This document shows positions 1 through 12,001 of a stretch of 64,000 bases of DNA, piece by piece (the stretch's first letter is position 1; each line of letters opens with the position of its first letter). Both the position numbers and the translations under genes were made by a program. The notes beneath the pieces are model-generated. The model was not told where the DNA came from, ran no database searches, and saw only the letters and a list, made by a program, of their open reading frames with translations. Location of the stretch: NCBI RefSeq assembly GCF_020382885.2, contig NC_058512.1, positions 5,854,802 through 5,918,801 of the forward strand. Direction: 5' to 3'. The stretch comes from Scatophagus argus. Its lineage: Eukaryota > Chordata > Actinopteri > Scatophagidae.

Positions 1-123
1 ACAGCCCGCAATTTGCTTGCTTTATCCCATTAAGTAATTATTGTGATGTTTGTCAAATTCTTAACCACAAATTAATGACACTGTGCATGTGTCCATTGTG
101 CATTTGTCAACTTCCCTGTGCAG

Positions 124-582
124 AATGAAGTTAAGCGCACTGCATTTACCAAGCCTCTTTATGCTGTAAGTTTTCTGTTTATTTTGCTAATTTATCTGTT
201 GACTTTCTATGTTGCGTTTGCTATATTCAAGCTTCTGTCTCGCTATGTTGTCTGCATCCATCTTTCATTTCATTTTTCTGTATGACTTTCACTCCTCCTA
301 AAATAATTCTGGTGTTGAACAATAAACTTTTTCATTTGGTTTTAACACTGTAACATAATGAAGTATTACCAAATGTTTAGATTTGTAAAAATATTACTAG
401 GATATCAATCCCTTTTGATTACAACTTATAACTTTTTTGTTTTGTTTTGTTTTTTTAACCTCCCACTGCAGACGTCTACTGAGGACGACACTTCTTACTC
501 TCCTGTCAGTGACAAGGAAAAGGAAGACAACCAAAATGGAACTTATATTGGTTTAACTCCTAAAGCTGACGCACAAGCTTGA
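124..582 (+). CDS. C-terminal end of an unidentified, probably membrane, protein (partial)
   Basis: Two exons read in one frame. Exon 124-165 encodes a 14-residue stretch ending FTKPLYA, and exon 472-582 encodes 36 residues ending in a TGA stop. Both are flanked by good splice sites (cag before 124, gtaag after 165, ctgcag before 472). The joined 50-residue tail is hydrophilic and acidic, with a serine/threonine-rich part and a YIGL tetrapeptide of the YxxL type. This would suit the cytoplasmic tail of a surface receptor or transporter. The rest of the gene lies left of the window. I do not recognise the family. Its place beside nup54 would be where scarb2 or art3 sits in mammals, but the tail matches neither that I can recall. 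Confidence 0.6.
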
Positions 583-2770
583 GGAGGGAGCCTTAGAAGG
601 GGGCATGTATATCGACAACCCTCAGAATTAAACATGGGGATTTGGGTTTTCAGGAGAGGGAAAAAAAATTGCTGCAGAAAATTGTCAGTATTGCCTTTGT
701 AATTTGAAATTGGGGGGGGGTGTAGAGGAGGGGAACATATTTTTAATCCTAAACATAATGTTCTGGATGTACTTAATTTTAAGTATAGAAAGCTACCTAA
801 AGTCCAGGTCGAGCACACTGTATTCGACATTGATTTGAAACCGCTGTGCATCAAGGGCTCCTTTTTTTTTTGTTGCTGAATCAGTTGCTGATCATCTAAA
901 CTCTAATGAACAGAGAGGAGATCGCACTTCCAAAACAAACAAGCCTTTAAACTTCAGGTGTGAGTTAAATTAGATTTCCAGTGTTGTGGCCTCACCTCAT
1001 TCTCTGTTTGCCTGGTTTAGATCGGGTTTTCAGATTTTAGCACTCGAGTGCTATCTAACAGGGCACAGGGAGTGATGGGACCGGGTCAATGAAGTCCACA
1101 AACTGTGAGTTTTGTTTTTTTTTTTTTAATATCATATATCACTCTCAGGGTGTCTTCTGCTCAAACAATATTAAGAAGCAGAAGAAGAGAGAAACAAAAC
1201 AGCAAACAATCTCTTTGTGGAGAAATTCATTATTTCTGTCATTTTCATTTCATCCTAAACTAAATGTTACAAAACATTTACACGGCCAATTATTATTTTC
1301 TGCTTGTGCACTGTAGTGTTATCACCTAAAAACATTCAGAGTATGGCATAGCTTTGTATATATACAGTGGAAGAAGTGTTGGGCTGCTTACATTCCTCAG
1401 TGTAAGATAGGAATGAATATCAGACAAAACGCTGTATATTTTGGATACTTTAATTTTTTTGTAAAATAAGAAGTCCTTCTGATTTTTTTTTTTGTAAATG
1501 TTAATGTAGAAATGTTTGAATGAAGAACATCTTAAACTAGAGCTTCACAAGTATCTTCTGGTGCCATAATGAGCGACACATTGATCAACCATCGAAATGA
1601 TTCGTACACTACTGAATTTAGGTCTTGTCTGTATTTTTGCCCTGTTTAAGTGTTTGTACTATCTAACATGGCCGTATGAAAAATCTAATTAATCTTGTTA
1701 TCATTTGAAAAGATGCTTTTTTGATGCTGTTGTTGAAGGCCTTAGCATTGTTGGTGCTGTGTATGACACCCAGCGAAACCTTTGTTCAGTGTTTGTGATT
1801 TTGATTTCGTGTCAGGCGTCAGCGATTGCAACTCGGACGTCATGAGGGTTTAATATGAAGAAACACTGCAGTTGTGCCGTTAAAAGAATCAGTGTTACTG
1901 AATTAATTTAGCCTTTCATAGTTTTCATATATTTAATGAAAAGAAAATATGTTGTACCAACAGAGCTACTCTATCTTTCAGATACCAAACAACTCACAAC
2001 TGACTTTTGTTTAAGTTTTGTTTTTTGTTTTCTTTTGGGTTTTTTTTTTTTTAATCAGCTGGCAGGGTCAAAGCGCACTTTGAAAACGCTCTGCTTGAGT
2101 GATGTATTGTTCAACAAGGCTACAGCTTTCTCGGTAAAGACTGGTGAAGATTTTAGAAGTCAGGTGCCATTTAGTGTAATACATCATTTCTACAGAATTA
2201 CTTCATATGAACTGTGAGGAACCCAGCTGCAATTACTGCAATTATTTTTAATTACCACACTTTAAGGGTTAATGAGTTGCTCCTTATCAGCTTGTCATTA
2301 CATGCACTCAAATAATCAACAATGACTATATCTGACAATAGTGGAGAAGCTCTAACATGTTTCATCTAGAGATTTTTGATTTTGTTATCTGTGATTGATG
2401 TGTACTGCGATTTAAATATGTACAATGAGAAGACTGAATCAAAATAGAAGAAATTTGTCGATAATCGTACGTAACTGTCACCATATATTCATCAGAGCGG
2501 GAATGAATGGTTTAGTCAATCTTTTCTTATGCAAAAAACACAGTATTACACAACATTAGTGTTGTGGTTATAGAGGCTAAATTGCTGAAATTGGTCAAAC
2601 CAAAACACAAAGAGCTTCTTATGAACTGTGAACTGAGCTGCAGATTATATTTACTGACATTGTTACAGCTATACCACGTATTCTTCTAATTGTCAGCTTG
2701 TTTTGAAATGTTGACTGTTAGGACTGTTTTTATTGTGTACACAAAAATAAAAGTAGTTTCAATAAGCACG
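583..2770 (+). other. Long 3'UTR of the left-edge gene
   Basis: About 2.2 kb without a convincing coding exon follows the stop at 580-582. It is A/T-rich with several T runs. A canonical AATAAA lies at 2746-2751, the most plausible end of the transcript. Short open frames inside it have no splice context or protein-like composition. The UTR length is inferred, since alternative upstream poly(A) sites cannot be excluded. Confidence 0.5.
2746..2751 (+). terminator. Polyadenylation signal AATAAA of the left-edge gene
   Basis: Canonical AATAAA, followed within about 25 bases by a T-rich stretch. It lies in the correct orientation after the 582 stop. Confidence 0.5.
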
Positions 2771-3087
2771 TCTCTTAAATGTTTCTTTTTTGGTGGTGCT
2801 GTTATTTTACAAAGGTTAAAGTTAGAAATGTACCGATGATATGATATAACATTTATAATTTATAGGATGCCAGAGAAGACTGAATCTGCACTGATCACTT
2901 AAGGAGAGACCTACATAGGCCTACAGCACCTCTCCATAGCATTCAGGTCCAAGCACTGGGTCTGTAAGGTTAGGTTCTGGTTCAGGATTAGACTCTTTGT
3001 CTTGGTTGAACAGTAAAGGAGGAATTCTGATAGCATTTGTGAGATGAGATAGATTCAAAGGATGGCGGAATACCATGAATAATAATT

Positions 3088-3130
3088 TGAATTTCCCTCG
3101 GGATCAATAAAGTATCTATCTATTTATCTG
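3088..3130 (+). repeat. Teleost LINE-like 3' tail fragment
   Basis: The motif CCCTCGGGATCAATAAAG followed by a TATC-type short tandem repeat (tatctatctattta) is a recurrent tail of fish non-LTR retrotransposon copies as I recall them. Only the tail is recognisable, so the copy is strongly 5'-truncated. Family assignment is from memory. Confidence 0.5.
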
Positions 3131-3534
3131 TTATTACTATTTACACGTTTTATCCTTTTTGTTTCAAACACCATAAATCTGTTCTCATTTTACAAATGTT
3201 TCCCCTATTTTTATTGTAAAATTAAATGTTTTCCATTTAATATTATTCACTGTTATTCTGTTTGCAATCAAAGTGATTCTTTTTACACTTTAGGATAAGA
3301 AAGTAAAACATATTGTGTGGAAAATTCTATAATGTTATCTAAGTTTACACCTAAAATGGTTAAACAGTATATTTTGTCGCTTTTTGAGATAAATTATTTG
3401 TCTCATGCTGCGTGAAAAACTCAAATAAAAGTTGCATGTGCAGGCTTCTTTCGTGAATAACGTGTTAAAATAATATGTTTCCACGTGACATTCACGTCAG
3501 TCCCTGCAGAGGTAGCTGGCCATCTCCGAGCCAC

Positions 3535-3549
3535 CCTCTAGGTGGCGCT
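3535..3549 (+). promoter_or_regulatory. CTCF-like motif in the nup54 promoter
   Basis: CCTCTAGGTGGCGCT agrees with the CTCF core (CCASYAGRKGGCRSY) at all but one position. It lies about 80 bases upstream of the nup54 start codon. This is motif inference only. Confidence 0.4.
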
Positions 3550-3626
3550 AATGCGCCTTCATGTTGTAAGGTAACCGTTTAGCTTAACCTCAAGGAGAAG
3601 AAGAACTGCATCTGATGACAGTCAAC

Positions 3627-6600
3627 ATGGCGTTCAGTTTTGGCGGCGCCACGAGTAGCACAGCGGCAAGTAAGGATATTTTAATTTTATTTTGGAGTAG
3701 CTTAAACATGTCACTTTAATTACACCAAAATAGCGCTATTTTGGTGTATATACCTAAGCAATAAATACAGATGTTTAGCCGGCAACGCACATCAATTAGG
3801 ATAGCAATTTACCGGCTAACGACAAACGTAACTGCTGTTTACAACTGATGCATCAAGCTAGCTGTTAAGCCAAATATGTTATAATTTTCGTTAATGTTCA
3901 GGTAGTTTTCAGTGGAACAGTGCTCGCGTGGTAGTTGACGTTTAATACCGTAACCACTGCATCTATCGTTAGCTGTTTTAGCTAATGAACATTCTCAGGT
4001 TTGTGCTCATCAATGTAAGCTAGCTAACGCTCCTTCTAGACATAAATGAGTTCAACTACAGCTTTTGAAATCCATTGTAGCTGTAACGCTACTGTAGAGA
4101 CATCCAACAGTCATTTTTTCTTGTGTAGACACGTCGGGGTTTTCATTCGGTTCGTTCGGTGCCAAAACCACAGCATCAACAGCATTCGGCTTTGGCTCCA
4201 CACCGACCACCACCACCACCGCCGCCGCATCCGGATTCGGCAGTAAGTCCAGTCCAGAGTGCTGGTCCTCACTCCATGGGACACATCTTCTCATTCAGGA
4301 CCCACAGTCGTGATAGCTGTGTTATCGGTTAGAGTTAGTGGGTGAGATACGCCAATGTATGTCACTGGTTAGCCCCGTGAGCAACACATTTTGGATTCAC
4401 ACGAGAAGTTTGTTTTGGCAAATGAACGTCCCCATCTCTGATAAAGAGCAGCTGCTTCCCCGAGCTTTTCTTTTTGAGAATGTCTGAGGATGTCTCCCAC
4501 AAAGTGGAAGAAAAACTTTCAAACCGTACTAGCATCTTGTCTAAGGCTTTTTTTGTGTATGCAAACTGAGTACATTCTGTTCAAGGCATGGATGAAAACA
4601 GAGGGAATTTGAGCCGCTCTTCTCTGACACTTGAATATATTCTTGGCTATAGTAGCTGTGAATCGGAAAGACAAGAAGAACCTCAGATATTTCTGTGTAA
4701 ACTGTATGAAGTGTTCTGTTTATTCGCAAAGATCATATAATCCATGTTGAATATTTGTAGGTGTCTTTGTTTTTGTTTGGGGATCTGATTGCAGGGCAGT
4801 AAAGCTGAGTGCCTGTGTCTGTCTACTTTGTCTTGGTAGCTCTCACAGCTCCTGGTTTTGGGGCAGCCACCACAACTGCTGCTGCACCAGCCACAGGATT
4901 TAGTTTTGGCTCCACCAACACTGGTAAGACACGCATGTTATATACAACACATGTAGCTATGTATAATTTTTTTTATTGCTGTCTGTGAAGGTACCTGAAG
5001 GATGTTTTTACAGTGATGAGCCCAAACTAGGCCTGGCCTTTTTGTCGTTTAACTCCTCCGTGTCATTCTCTCTTTCTCGCTGCCTGCCTCTGCCGGCTTC
5101 AGGATTTGGGGGGCTGGGAGCTGGAAACACCATGGCTGGTGGGTTTAGTTTTGGGGGGTTTGGTTTAAATGCCAACCCAGCAGCAGTCAGCTTTAATGTG
5201 GGGTGCTTTGGTACAGCAACCACCACTGGCACTGTTTTCAATTTTGGTAATAGCCTGGCTAGTACAGGTAGATGACCTCTGTGATTGATTAATCAGTACA
5301 TGTCTTTAAACACACATTTTCTTCCATCTTCACATGTATGTGGTGCAGTGACTTTTTTTCCCCCCATCTCACGTTATTTCGTCTCATAAAATGCCATTCA
5401 TTGTTGTTTCCATTTGCATGAGTGAATTATGCACTCATCTCATTTGATTGCTGTAGAAGCCCAGAACATTTTCACCTTGATTTTAAGACGGGAGAACAAT
5501 GCTACATGAAAATAATATTAAATTCTGCTTTTGTTGATCTTAATAGCCCAGTCATGATATTCCTCTTTTACTGTATGTCAAATAGCCAGTTTATTTTTTC
5601 TTTCCTCCATTTGTCTGTCTCAGCTCGTTTTTGTGTCACCCCCTTTTTCTCATTTGTCATGGCTTGCTTGTTTCCTCAGGCGCGTTTGGTGGCTTTGGGA
5701 CGACTACAACAACTGCCGCTGCGCCAGGGTCTACTTTTAGTTTTGCTGCTCCTACCAACACCACAGGTCAGTAGTATAGCTGAATTCAGGCTTAAAATTC
5801 TTTTTGTTGCCATATATGTTGATGTGCAGGGCATAAAATATGCATGCAAACAGCCTTTTTTTAATGAATATGTAAATACCATCACCATTCTGTGGTCGCC
5901 TTTGAGGCTCAATCCCTCAGTCTCGGGGTTTTATTGCGTGTTTAATTCTGATTGATAACGATTTTACAACGTTATAAAATTTGTTGTATTGAAACTGAAA
6001 ACTCGAGGTGAATCCTACAGGAAACCTGATCTAGATGAGGTGAGTGATTTGGTATCATGATGGTTTAGAGGAAAATTAAAAATGGTCAAATTTAAAAAAA
6101 TAAGTTAGTAAATAAATAATAAACATTTCAGTACTATGTATCAGATTTCTAAACCTTACTACTAAAACTGTGCCGTTGCATACTGATACTCATCTTTCAG
6201 TTGAAATGACAACATATAGCAGCCACAAGACGTCTCACTTGTTGTACACTGTACATAAGTCCTTCTCATCACTCCCGCTGTGATTCCTCTGCAAAGCTGG
6301 CCACGCATTTCCCGAACACTATAGACTTAACTGGCATTCAGTATTGTTATTGTAGTTGATATTTTCTCAATGTGTTTGCACATTCTTCTGTTTTAGGAAG
6401 CCTGTTTGGTAACATGCAGAACAAAGGGTTTGGGTTCTCCTCTGGACTTGGCACTGGTACCACAACTGGGACAACAGGATTTGGAACTGGATTAGGAGCG
6501 ACTGGCCTGGGTGGGTTTGGGGGCTTTAATATCCAGCCAACTCAGCCGCAGCAAGGTGAGAGGGCATATGTCCAAAGACCAGTGCTAGTGTCCCCTATGA

Positions 6601-9600
6601 ATATTAGAAAACTATGACCCAAACAGGGTGGCTACTGCTCAACCTTAAGGCAGTACGTCACTTGTCTCAAATTGATAAATTACTAATTTGGCCTGTTGTT
6701 TTTGGAGAATCAAATGAGCACACTTAACATAGTTGGGAAAACTTGAATCAGCTTGTCGTGGATGGTAATGTTAATAATGTATACGTGTATGTATTGAAGC
6801 AAAGTCAGCAGAATCAATGCAATGTATTTTCCAATTTGTTGGAAAGTTGGGCAAGTTGAGCAAAATTATAGTTTCTAAGTCACAACTCTGTCATTGGTGC
6901 TGTACACTTTTTGTCACAGCAGAGGGCGACAACGAGCAGAAAGGCAGATTTCAACTTTAATGCCATCACCAGTCCAACAATATGTAGCCGAAGCTGAAAC
7001 AAAAAAAAAGTGATTTGTGAAATTTATAAAATAATTGGCTCACTTCAATCAGTGGTTATCCCCCATGAACACAGGTGATAAAGATTTTTCAGAAAATCTA
7101 AAGTATAAGACAACCTGACCTTTTATTTTACCTCTGTTTCCCCCTAACAGGAGGTTTGTTTGCCCAGCAGGCCCAGCAACCAGGTCAGGCTCAGCCCACC
7201 CAGCTTTACCAGCAGGTCACTGCTCTGTCTGCGCCCACCTTGTTAGGAGATGAGCGTGACTCCATCCTCGCCAAATGGAACCAACTGCAGGCGTACTGGG
7301 GAACTGGAAAGGGCTTCTACAGCAACAACAACCCACCTGTTGAGTTTACACAGGAGAACCCATTCTGCAGGTTCAAGGTGACGCCTTTAGTAGAGTGGTT
7401 GGACATATTGTTAAGTTTAGTTTGAATATCTAACAGTTGTGCTTTGTTGTCTCTTAGGCGGTGGGCTATAGCTGCATCCCAGTGAGTAAGGATGAGGATG
7501 GGTTAGTTGTCTTGGTTCTCAATAAAAAGGAAGCTGATGTGCGAGCTCAGCAGCAGCAGCTGGTGGAGTCCCTCCACAAGGTCCTTGGAAACAACCAGAC
7601 ACTCACGGTCAATGTAGATGGTGTTAAAGCCCTGCCCAGCGACCAGTAAGCTTCTATAACTTGCCATACAGTAACACTGCTACACAGATGGTTTCCTAAT
7701 GGCTTTCAGAAGTGATTTTCTTCTGCTGGAGATTGAAACAGATAGTGGATAAATTCATCATAAACAAAAGTGAGCTCTTATTAATGTGTCGTCTGTCTTT
7801 CAGGACAGAGGTGATCGTTTATGTGGTGGAGCGTTCGCCTAATGGCACTTCCAAGCGTATCCCCTCCACCACACTCTTCAGTTATCTGGAGCAGGGCAAC
7901 ATCAAAGTCCAGCTCACACAGCTGGGAGTCGCCATGTCGGTCACACGCACAGAGCTTTCTCCAGCACAGCTCAAACAGCTGCTGCAAAATGCACCTGCAG
8001 GTACATGCCTGCATGCATGTGTGTTTCTGCCCTTGCACTGAATTCAACACATTGCTGATTTGTGGTTTTTATTTGTCCTGAATTGTACATGAGGATGATG
8101 TCTTTCCTCTCACTAGGCGTGGACCCCATCATTTGGGAGCAGGCTAAGGTGGACAACCCTGATCCAGAGAAGTAAGTTGATTGAGAGCATCTTTTCAGGA
8201 CTCTACATAAATGGTGGTATTCGAATAATGCAGGAACGCAACCCTTTATTTTCTCAACCTATTTAGAAGTATTAACACTTGAAGTTCAACAAAAGAATAA
8301 AGGTGGTCCTAATGGTTTCCTGACTGATGCCCATTATGTTTTTACTGGCTTTTTTTTTGTTTGTTTTTGACAAAACGTCATTAAAACAAGAGCTTGCTAT
8401 GGTAACGCATGTTATCGTTAAACTTTACAAATGTTTTTTGCCCAGATTAATCCCAGTGCCTATGGTGGGGTTTAAGGAGCTACTTTGCAGGCTACAGATC
8501 CAGGAGCAGATGACCAAACAGCACCAGACTAGAGTGGATGTAAGTCTGCTGCTGCTGGTTTTAGTTCTCCAAAATGTTCAAAATAGACTCTGGACATGGG
8601 CACAGAGCCTTCTGGTTATCAACAAAGTATTTCTGAAACAGCTTTTGGCTTTCAAGGACAGAGTACACAGATGTCCAGTTCATGTTTGCTGCCAACAGGC
8701 TGTTTACAGCTATAATTACTATTGTAAATACAGCTACAAGTAGCAATGTCAAAATCATTTGGTTTAAATACTTACTGTAAATTAGGCACAAGAGCTTTAT
8801 AGAAAAAAAAAATTAAAATGATTGGGAAAATGTTTGACATGTTTACTTACTTACTTACACACTCATACTGACTTGCAGATTATCTCCAATGACATCAGTG
8901 AACTGCAGAAGAACCAAGCAACCACAGTGGCCAAGATTGCCCAGTACAAGAGGAAGCTAATGGACCTCTCTCACAGAGTGCTGCAGGTAGCTGCCTCGCC
9001 TTTTTGACTGTGTTGAAGAAAAATCTGTTGTAGGTTTCTAGTTTGCCTTTTTGTGATGGATGCCATCTGTTTCAGTGAATGCCCTGGCACTGTCCTTTCC
9101 TGTTTTCTCAGCTCCAGTATTTCTCATCACATTTATCACTCCTCCACACCCGTTCCTATTTTCCTGGCAGGTGCTGATTAAACAGGAGATTCAGAGAAAA
9201 AGTGGTTATGCTATCCAAGTGGATGAGGAGCATCTCCGGGTGCAGCTGGACACCATTCAGTCTGAACTCAATGCCCCCACACAGTTCAAGGTAAGTGTGT
9301 CTTAACTGTAACACGTAGAGTTGCTTTTTCTGTTACTTTCTTTCATTGAACTTACTAGACTTGAAATGAGAGTGAAATGGATTCACTGTATGTTTGAAAC
9401 AGTGTGTTGCTATACACAAGAAGAAAACTGCGTTATAGTATTTGTGATATTTTAGTAATTTCACTAGTTTTTTGACTGTTACAGTTTCATGAATTTGAAA
9501 TCCTGTCTGGTAACTTTGCCGTCCTTATTAAATTAGAGGTGCCCTGTAGAGTTTTCAAAACAAAAGCAATGTTTACACCAAAATGCATTATGTGATTCCT

Positions 9601-10188
9601 TAACTGTCCTCTAACAAGCAAGCAGTCTTCCCTTTTCCCGTGTGTTGGTCAGAAACTTTAAGCTTCATTACAGTGTGATTGTATTTGTGAGTAAACAGTT
9701 GTGCCTTTTGCAGCTAAGAGATCAAACCGCTGCTTGAAATGATCTTTTACATTATTTGGGTTGTCTTCTCTTTCAGGGTCGGTTGAATGAATTGATGTCC
9801 CAAATCCGGATGCAAAATCACTTTGGAGCTGTGAGATCAGAAGAGCGCTACAGCGTTGATGCGGATCTTCTCAGAGAAATCAAACAAGTGAGGCAGCACA
9901 TTCTCACAATGCATCTCATTTTAACTTCTGTGCCTTGTAATTGTAGTTCCAGACCTCTGAATCCACAGTTGACATTCTGTAGACCATTACTTGCCTTTAA
10001 AAATATTTTTAGATTTTTGGCATGCACTGAAGCACTTCTTTCTTTTCTCTCACTTCCAGCACTTGAAACAGCAGCAGGAAGGTTTAAGTCATTTGATCAG
10101 CGTCATCAAGGATGACTTGGAAGACATCAAGCTCATAGAGCACGGGCTCAGTGACAGTGGACACATGAGAGGAGGCATCCTGAGCTGA
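3627..10188 (+). CDS. nup54: Nucleoporin Nup54 (15 coding exons)
   Basis: FG nucleoporin of the central-channel Nup62-Nup58-Nup54 complex, acting in nucleocytoplasmic transport. Coding exons: 3627-3669, 4129-4242, 4840-4923, 5103-5267, 5680-5766, 6397-6555, 7151-7377, 7458-7645, 7804-8000, 8117-8171, 8446-8539, 8879-8986, 9171-9290, 9777-9887, 10060-10188; 1881 nt, 626 aa. The start MAFSFGG matches the family. Residues 1-225 are Gly/Thr/Ala-rich with many FG and GFG repeats. The folded part begins near LSAPTLLGDERD and includes NPFCRFKAVGYSC, VVERSPNGTS and GVDPIIWEQAKVDNP. The C-terminal 180 residues are helical, coiled-coil-like (SELQKNQATTVAKIAQYKRK, HLKQQQEGLSHLIS). It is about 120 residues longer than human NUP54, as recalled, all in the FG region. 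Identification is secure. Confidence 0.97.
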
Positions 10189-10619
10189 GTCTGTCCTACC
10201 AAGACATAAATATGCTGTGAGTCAATGTCTGTCTGCTGAGAATTGGCACATTTGACACCCAGATGAGTTCAAACATCCTGTTTGTTATGGCATTGGATTA
10301 ATCTTCAAGCAGTCTCTCATCTTAAGGTTTGATAACAGAGGGGCATCTAAATTTAGAGCGTTTACTCTATCAACATTTTGGCAGGTCTATCAGGACTTTG
10401 CCTCTCTATCTGTACCACCAAAACAGTGACTCGTTAATCTGGTGCTTTCTGGACTGATAAAGACAGCTCAACATCATCTAATAATAGCTGGCTTCCCTTA
10501 TGGTAAATCAGATTATGGATAGGAGGCTACGAATTTGACTGGCATGTAAACAAGTCTTGGTGTTGTGCTTGAATACAATGTAAATACATCTTTGGTTTTT
10601 ATGTTTTAGTTACAATATT

Positions 10620-10625
10620 AATAAA
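10620..10625 (+). terminator. Polyadenylation signal AATAAA of nup54
   Basis: Canonical AATAAA about 430 bases after the nup54 stop; the intervening 3'UTR has no coding features. Confidence 0.7.
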
Positions 10626-10644
10626 TTTCATTTAAAGAGCAACT

Positions 10645-11113
10645 ACACCTGCATTATTTTCTTGGTTTTTCAAACATAAAGTCCCCCTCAGTTGTTAGCC
10701 TTCCTCGACCCACACAAAAGGTTGGCTCACAGTGTTAATAACAAGAGTGTTAGCTTGGAAGATGATTTTAGTATTAATGAACTGTGATTTCAGGGTTTGT
10801 CTTTTTCCAGTGAAATTACTATAGGTTAGTGAGTTAAGGATGGTTATGTGTAGCATCACCATCATAAAACTGCATCAGGTCATGTGGGAACAGGCGTCTC
10901 CAGAAGAGTTTGGGAAAACAGTATTTTGACACTAAAATGTGTATTGGGACCAGCATTTGATTGTTTGGATTTTAATACATAAGGAATCACTGGGAAGCTA
11001 CAGAATTACATAAAAACAAAAGATAATTTAACTGCCCTTTAAACTGAAAAGAGTTCTTCACAACATCCCTTTCCTTGCGTATACTGAAAAGGTTCTGTCT
11101 GAGCAGCACCACC

Positions 11114-11151
<38 letters not shown>

Positions 11152-12001
11152 GCTGTTTGTCACCTGAAGACGTTATAAACAGTTGTGGTGTTGTGAGTAC
11201 TGATGCAGGATGTGTCACGTGCCCCGTGTTTACCTTCAGGCAAGCCCTTTCCAACATCTCATCAAAGCAGGGCTTGAGTTGATAGGATTCATGTCCCGGA
11301 TTCACAACCCCACAAGGGTGAAAGACTGATTGGCAGATGAACTGATTAAGCAGCTGTCTAGGATTATAACCCCTTGTGTAACTGAGTCACCCATAACCCA
11401 AGGGTCTGAATTACTGTTTTTTCGAAGAAGTAAAACGGGAGCAGTGATTTAACGACCAACACGTATGCAGATAAAAAATTATGCGTGATTGTTGCACAAG
11501 CAAATACTTCACATAGACTACAAAATGAAAAATACCAAGAGTAATGAAGTAATAGCTCTATACTTGACAGCCTCAACACGTCTAATGTAATTAACTTTTC
11601 AAGTCTTTCTAAATTGACACCTCCAAATTTTTTCAGTGTCAGCTGGGTCTGAAGTTTTAAAATGTTGTCGAACGTTGTCGACGGTGCACTTGACATGAAA
11701 GGCAAAGGCAGCATCATGGGTTTGGTGTATTTTTTTATGCATAACTAAACAGGTTATCATTTAGCTTTATACAAATTATGAAAACACAACCTTTTAAATG
11801 AACTAAAATAAAAAAAAAGGTGGAAAAAAAATCTAAGAGGTAGAAAAGATCTAGTTTGTACATGGATAAACAATAATGCACTCAATCAACCCACACAGGT
11901 CAAATGGAGAAGATACTACTGAACATTTGAATTTCTGCAGATGTGCATCCAGATGAAAAAGTCTACGCAGCAGATACAGCTTCAGCTCTTGATTCAGGCT
12001 A
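10645..12001. other. Convergent region: nup54 end and probable ppef2 3'UTR
   Basis: No coding exon is supported. nup54 ends near 10.64 kb and the ppef2 stop is at 12002-12004 on the other strand, so this 1.35 kb holds the ppef2 3'UTR plus spacer. A TTTAAT at 10971-10976 (ATTAAA on the minus strand) could end ppef2. A GTCT tetranucleotide array lies at 11114-11149. Open frames at 11039-11305 and 11364-11717 look like chance. Confidence 0.4.
11114..11149. repeat. (GTCT)n microsatellite, about 9 units
   Basis: Perfect tandem GTCT units. The array probably lies in or beside the ppef2 3'UTR. Confidence 0.95.

Larger units (their letters stand above)
2771..3600. other. Intergenic DNA between the left-edge gene and nup54
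   Basis: No coding exon is visible. The stretch holds a probable retrotransposon tail at 3088-3130 and, near its right end, the nup54 promoter with a CTCF-like motif at 3535-3549. The remainder is A/T-rich and unremarkable. Confidence 0.5.

Noticed and set aside
543-854. 103-residue minus-strand open frame at the left edge
   Set aside because: Antisense shadow of the last coding exon and 3'UTR of the plus-strand gene.
11364-11717. 117-residue minus-strand open frame between nup54 and ppef2
   Set aside because: Falls in the probable ppef2 3'UTR, with no start context or domain.
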